From an uncultured Sphaerochaeta sp. (GTDB lineage Bacteria > Spirochaetota > Spirochaetia > Sphaerochaetales > Sphaerochaetaceae): a stretch of 64,000 nt of DNA. The position numbers and the translations under genes were made by a program. Position 1 is the stretch's first letter. Each line of letters opens with the position of its first letter. Below are positions 60,058 to 64,000 of this stretch, piece by piece. The DNA is taken from contig NZ_OY763408.1 in assembly GCF_963667405.1 (NCBI RefSeq), positions 1,387,757 through 1,451,756 of the forward strand. Reading direction: 5' to 3'. The notes beneath the pieces were generated by a model. It did no database searches, had not been told where the DNA came from, and saw only the letters and a program-made list of their open reading frames with translations.

Positions 60058-60072
60058 ACCCTACCTACCTAT

Positions 60073-61347
60073 TCAATATTGTGTACCGGCCCATGCTGCA
60101 TACCTTGCCATCTCCATGACCAGTGCTGCCGCTGAAGCCAAGGCCACTGAGCTTGTACCCACCATGCCAACCTGCCACAATGGGTTGTCAATTCCAACTG
60201 TCTTTGAAAGCGAGAGGCTTCCTACATACGCTCCGAACAACAGGATAGTGTTTCTGAGCCGTTTATAAAAGTCCTTCTGGGTATCCTTGATGAGCAAGGA
60301 ATCATCCAGCTCCTGGGAAAGAGAGGAGATGGACAGCGAAGTTCCAACCGGCCGTTCCAACTGGACGATGCGTCTGGAAAAACCCTCTTTCTCGAAAGTG
60401 AGCATCAAAGGATAGGATGGCACGGAAAGGGAGATGCTCGCCGCTTGTGCCACCACATTGCCTTCCAGCACCCAGGTTCCCACCCCATCATACGAGTGCA
60501 CGACAAGCGGAGGATGGGTAAGCGGGCGCAGGGTCGCCCCAACTTCCTGCACGGCACCGCTCTTCAGGTCAACGGTCAAGGCAATAGGCTCATAGGAGGC
60601 AGACCGGAAAACCAAGCTATGTGTTCCTGGGGAGAGAAAGAGAAGCCCTTGCCTGCTCACCTGTTCTTTGCCATCCACCTCCAGGGAAAAAAGGAGCAAC
60701 TCATCACTGAGGGCGAGCACACTCTGCTTGTCCTGGGAAACAAGCGAGAAGATGGCTTCTCCCAATGGCTGAGCAAGCTCCTGATAGCGGCCACCATCCA
60801 CCAGACGGTCAAGCAAGAGCTGTGGCTCTTGTTGGTTGAGAGGGGAAAATTCAATCCTTATCCGTTCAAAGCGATCCAAGGACTCGGAGCGAACCAACAA
60901 CAACCCGTCCAAATTCTCCTTGGACAACAACCAATCGCGTGCCTTAACACTCTTTGCAAGCGCAAGAGAGAGATGCTCATCATAGGGAACCAAGGTGTAC
61001 GAAACAGGAATGGACGGCCCCAACGAAAGGTCGTCCACCGTCATTTTTTCTCTATTGAGGCGATTGAGCGCATCCAGATCATGCAACTCGTATGCCTTGT
61101 GCACTTCCTCTTCCCATAGTTTCTGCTCTGCACGAGCACGCTTCAATTCAAGAAGCCGAACATGGGAAGATGCGGGAAAGAGTGTGGACCCATACCTGGA
61201 GGCGGTAGTGAACACAAGCTCGGAGAGCGCTTGGTTTTGCTCGCCAAGGCTCACAATACCAATACGAAACGTTGGTTCCGGCTCCGCAGCAAGCGGAGCG
61301 CAGAACAACACAAGGAGTAGGAAGATTCGGGCCGCAACCCTGACCAT
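60073..61347 (-). CDS. Exported PEGA-type protein with C-terminal membrane segments
   Basis: 424 residues. A signal peptide (RIFLLLVLFCAPLAAEP) is followed by an alpha/beta region, then a PEGA-like beta domain (LLFLSPGTHSLVFRSASYEPIALTVDL at ~232-258), and near the C-terminus two hydrophobic segments (NTILLFGAYVGSLSL and MVGTSSVALASAAALVMEM). PEGA domains occur in spirochaete surface and periplasmic proteins but have no single role. AGGAG precedes the ATG, three bases after prfB. No closer family recognised. Confidence 0.65.
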   Translation of the reverse strand: MVRVAARIFLLLVLFCAPLAAEPEPTFRIGIVSLGEQNQALSELVFTTASRYGSTLFPASSHVRLLELKRARAEQKLWEEEVHKAYELHDLDALNRLNREKMTVDDLSLGPSIPVSYTLVPYDEHLSLALAKSVKARDWLLSKENLDGLLLVRSESLDRFERIRIEFSPLNQQEPQLLLDRLVDGGRYQELAQPLGEAIFSLVSQDKQSVLALSDELLLFSLEVDGKEQVSRQGLLFLSPGTHSLVFRSASYEPIALTVDLKSGAVQEVGATLRPLTHPPLVVHSYDGVGTWVLEGNVVAQAASISLSVPSYPLMLTFEKEGFSRRIVQLERPVGTSLSISSLSQELDDSLLIKDTQKDFYKRLRNTILLFGAYVGSLSLSKTVGIDNPLWQVGMVGTSSVALASAAALVMEMARYAAWAGTQY

Positions 61348-61350
61348 ACC

Positions 61351-62455
61351 CTACTCCTCCTTCTGGGCCCAGTGGAGATACCCTTCAATGAACGGCCCGA
61401 TCTCCCCATCCATGACAGCTTGGATATTGCCGATGGTAGTACCTGTACGATGATCCTTGACCATGGTATACGGTTGGAAGACATAAGAGCGTATCTGACT
61501 GCCCCAGGTGATCTCTTTTTTCTCGATGGCATCCTTCTGGTGCTCTTTTTCCTTCTCTTCCTTGTAGTACTCGTAGAGTCGGCTCTTGAGCATCTTGAAG
61601 GCGACTTCCTTGTTCATGACCTGGCTGCGCTCGTTCTGGCACTGCACCACAATACCGGAAGCATAGTGGGTGATGCGCACGGCACTGTCAGTCTTGTTGA
61701 CATGCTGGCCCCCTGCTCCTCCTGCCCGATACGTATCCAGTCGGTAGTCTTCCGGCTTGAGGTCAATCTCAATGGTGTCATCCACCACAGGAGATGCGTA
61801 CACGCTGGTAAAAGAGGTATGTCTTCGCTTCTGGGAATCAAAGGGACTGATGCGCACCAAACGGTGGACTCCCGCCTCACCTTTGAGATAGCCGAAACTA
61901 TAGGGACCTGAGATCTTGATGGTTGCACTCTTGATGCCGCCCTCATCCTCCAGGAGGTCCAGAACCTGGCTCTTGAAACCGTTGCGTTCACAATAGCGAA
62001 GATACATGCGCATGAGCATATTGGCCCAGTCGCTTGCCTCGTTGCCACCGGCACCGGCATGGATGGTGAGAAAGCAGTCATTCTTGTCGAACTTGCCGTC
62101 CAGCAAAGTTTTCAGCTTGAGTTCCTGATAGCTGTGCGACAGAGCCTCGATCTGTTCGTTGATCTGTGCTTCCTCTTCAGGATTGTCAGGTTCATCACTG
62201 TACAGGTCGATAAGTTCAGCCATCTCATCGATACGCTCAATCAACTCCTTCCATGGATAGTAGGAGTCTTTCAATGCATTGAGTTCGGAAAAGAGTTTCT
62301 CCGCACCATTGCGGTCATCCCAGAATCCGGGGGCAAGACTTTGTTGCTCGAGATCCTGGATCTTTTTTACCATTGCAGAGGAGTCAAAGCCGCCTCCATA
62401 CGGTATAGGCTTCTTCTTTTACACTTTCAAACTGACCTTTATTTTGGAAAAACAT
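61351..62455 (-). CDS. prfB: Peptide chain release factor 2, made by programmed +1 frameshift
   Basis: RF2 releases peptides at UGA and UAA. The first 23 codons run from ATG 62455 (AAGGAG upstream) to CTT 62389-62387, then an in-frame TGA at 62386-62384. Skipping T 62386 continues the chain (DSSAMVKKIQDL ...) from 62385 to 61351, giving 367 residues. GGAGG lies three bases before CTT, as in the known prfB site. The tripeptide anticodon SPF and the catalytic GGQ (AGGAGGQHVNKTDSAV) are intact. It follows a GH57-like gene by 16 bases. Confidence 0.95.
62383..62397 (-). promoter_or_regulatory. Programmed +1 frameshift site of prfB
   Basis: On the minus strand GGAGG-CGG-CTT-TGA-C: a Shine-Dalgarno-like GGAGG three bases before the slippery CTT and the stop TGA followed by C, a weak termination context. 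RF2 itself reads this UGA, so low RF2 raises the shift frequency. Confidence 0.95.
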
Positions 62456-62471
62456 GGAGTGCTCCTTCGTC

Positions 62472-64000
62472 TTATTTTCGCTCCACCCTGAGTCCCAGAG
62501 TGAATTTTCGTTCTTCACCACATTCCAGATGAATGGGCCAGGAAGCCATGAACAGCGTGTGCTGATACAGCTTCTCATCGCCAAGGATGGTGGAGATTTC
62601 AATAGTATAATCTTCCTTCAGCAAGGTAAAGCGGGTATCCGAGACCAAGGTAAGGCTGGTGCAGTTGGGCTCGTCAAAGATGCGGATCGATTTGACGTTG
62701 TCCAGCATGATCTCAGCAGCTTCATGCACACTATTCTTCTTGTTCTCGAGCTGGATGAACCCTACACTCTCATGGTTGGATGCAACACACAGCGGTATTT
62801 CACAACCATAGATGCACGAAATCTCGTGGTCACTGAGATTGGTCAGGGTAATATCGAGCAGTACCGTGTTCTGCCTCAGCTTGAAATGCTTGGAAATCCC
62901 TATCTCCCCACCCAAGAGATCAGAATGACCGGTGGTGGAAGTGAGCCTGTACTCAGTACTTTTCCGATCCATGACGGTCAAGTCATACACTGACTGTCCC
63001 AGATCCAGACATGCTGTTCCATCCTGTTTCGCATACTCTTCCACCAACGAATTGATCGGAAGAAACACATCGGTGAACAACCTCTGCTTCTCTCCCTTTC
63101 GTATGGGATGGAGGATATGGGCACTGCTTCCAAACTGGGCGAGAGGAGAAAAAGCATCCCCATAGTTGTAGAGGGAAGGAAGATAGGTCAATTCGGCAAG
63201 CGAACCGCCTTTTGCATCAACCACGCAGCTGAGGTATTTGCCGATGACCAGATACTCATCGATTTGGTCATTATCAAAATCCAAGGCAACAGGATACGTG
63301 AAATCCTTGAGTGAGGAGAGGACGCAATCTGCCTCACTGATGTATCTCCACATAAGTTTTCGGACAGAACTTCTGAGCATGGAGGCATTTGCATCACACA
63401 CAAAAGAAGCTCCGGAACTCATTTTCTGAATCAGTTGTTCCAGACGCTTGCGAACATCCTTGTCCTTTCTGTAGGTCCTTGCAACCTCAACCATGGTGAT
63501 GTAGCGCCCATACAGGTAGGAAAGGCTTTCATCCTCCACCAATAGGTCATTGATGCAATCCAGGTGATCGCGAACAGAATCAAAACCATACCATCCGGAA
63601 CGCAGGTACCCTTTCCTGGGAAGCTCCTCACTGAGACCCACCTCATCAAGTGCAGAGCCTTCGAAAGAGAAAAGCAAGGAGCAAAGCTCATTGGTCTGTT
63701 CCTCACTGATGCCTCCCTGCAAAAGATGATCCAGGTTGAGCATGGCAAACCGATATCCTGAATCTGCAGAAAGCTGCTGACGAAGTCTGTCAAGCAACTG
63801 CGCAAACCCCAGTTCCTTCTGGGCATACCTGGACAACAGTTGGCTGACCACATCATCGGTCGGAAGCACCGTGATGGACTTTCCCATCTCCTGCATGAGA
63901 AACGGTTCGGTGAAAATTCGTTTCGAATCCTCAACATCGTGGCAGGAGATGACAATCGAATCCACACAACAGAGGTTCATGGTATTGATATACAAGGGGC
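62472..64000 (-). CDS. GH57-like alpha-glucan-acting protein, C-terminal part (partial)
   Basis: The frame stays open to the window edge, so the 5' end is missing; at least 509 codons are visible. The second half resembles the C-terminal domains of GH57 4-alpha-glucanotransferases and amylases: FTYPVALDFDNDQIDEYLVIG, VVDAKGGSLAELTYLPSLYNYGDAFSP, and a late beta-sandwich ending RKFTLGLRVERK. The GH57 catalytic region would be upstream and largely outside the window, so activity cannot be judged. It leads directly into prfB (16 bases). Confidence 0.6.
   Translation of the reverse strand, partial: PLYINTMNLCCVDSIVISCHDVEDSKRIFTEPFLMQEMGKSITVLPTDDVVSQLLSRYAQKELGFAQLLDRLRQQLSADSGYRFAMLNLDHLLQGGISEEQTNELCSLLFSFEGSALDEVGLSEELPRKGYLRSGWYGFDSVRDHLDCINDLLVEDESLSYLYGRYITMVEVARTYRKDKDVRKRLEQLIQKMSSGASFVCDANASMLRSSVRKLMWRYISEADCVLSSLKDFTYPVALDFDNDQIDEYLVIGKYLSCVVDAKGGSLAELTYLPSLYNYGDAFSPLAQFGSSAHILHPIRKGEKQRLFTDVFLPINSLVEEYAKQDGTACLDLGQSVYDLTVMDRKSTEYRLTSTTGHSDLLGGEIGISKHFKLRQNTVLLDITLTNLSDHEISCIYGCEIPLCVASNHESVGFIQLENKKNSVHEAAEIMLDNVKSIRIFDEPNCTSLTLVSDTRFTLLKEDYTIEISTILGDEKLYQHTLFMASWPIHLECGEERKFTLGLRVERK

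Noticed and set aside
62384..62386. In-frame TGA in prfB as a mutation or sequencing error
   Set aside because: The surrounding GGAGG-CGG-CTT-TGA-C is the known programmed frameshift signal, at the expected distance from the start.
1..64000. Insertion sequences, prophage, integrases or defence systems
   Set aside because: No transposase, integrase, phage, restriction or CRISPR-associated motifs were found in any frame I examined; the segment is core chromosome.

Overview
The window is a dense chromosomal segment of housekeeping genes from a spirochaete, most probably of the Sphaerochaeta type. The pointers are a GreA of about 900 residues whose last 160 residues alone are the usual factor, the order rimP-nusA-infB-rbfA-truB-ribF-rpsO-pnp, bamA directly ahead of mutS, cmk directly ahead of rpsA, and moderate G+C content. 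The genus is inferred; no rRNA is present. I see no phage, insertion sequence, CRISPR array or integration site, and no stretch over 300 bases lacks a gene.

Layout. 1-5.2 kb: bamA (5' end cut by the window), mutS and comF. 5.2-12.5 kb: the translation/transcription operon rimP-nusA-infB-rbfA-truB-ribF-rpsO, opened by a strong promoter and a terminator-like leader hairpin. 12.6-20.2 kb: pnp, dut, lptF, lptG, tgt, murJ. 20.2-24.7 kb, minus strand: a GH2 glycosidase and the giant greA, the latter also with a leader hairpin. 24.9-33.5 kb, plus strand: rpe-dtd-recA, then scpA-scpB-rluB-cmk-rpsA, a TPR protein and an A+T-rich lipoprotein. 33.6-37.3 kb, minus: a YtrA-type GntR regulator, ABC ATPase and permease, then glmS. 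37.4-38.9 kb, plus: mazG and a GntR/RCK_C regulator resembling BusR. 38.9-47.8 kb, minus: a radical-SAM protein, a TPR lipoprotein, RNase P RNA, a zinc-ribbon coiled-coil protein, rpoD, dnaG, a cysteine-cluster protein and tRNA-Tyr. 48.0 kb: tRNA-Thr (plus). 48.1-50.9 kb, minus: thiN, a membrane protein, aroH, aroA. 50.9-55.2 kb: DUF1015, tsaC-like, ftsB-like, a membrane protein with a degenerate GGDEF-like domain, and rnz. 55.2-64 kb, minus: one compact operon of a GH57-like gene (cut by the window), prfB with a programmed +1 frameshift, a PEGA-type exported protein, ftsY, an exported protein and a LolCDE-type transporter.

The most interesting signals are regulatory. The transcription-factor genes rimP-nusA and greA each have a near-consensus promoter followed by an intrinsic-terminator-like hairpin before the start codon, suggesting attenuation or autoregulation. 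Several genes (rnz, rpe, mazG) have a -10 box placed so that transcription would begin at, or within a base of, the ATG, suggesting leaderless mRNAs. Protein oddities include a C-terminal zinc ribbon on NusA, an in-frame 51-bp tandem repeat in IF2, a RibF whose riboflavin-kinase half has lost its signature, a two-membrane-span FtsB-like protein and a BusR-like putative c-di-AMP-responsive regulator. All functional calls rest on motifs read by eye; no database search was possible.
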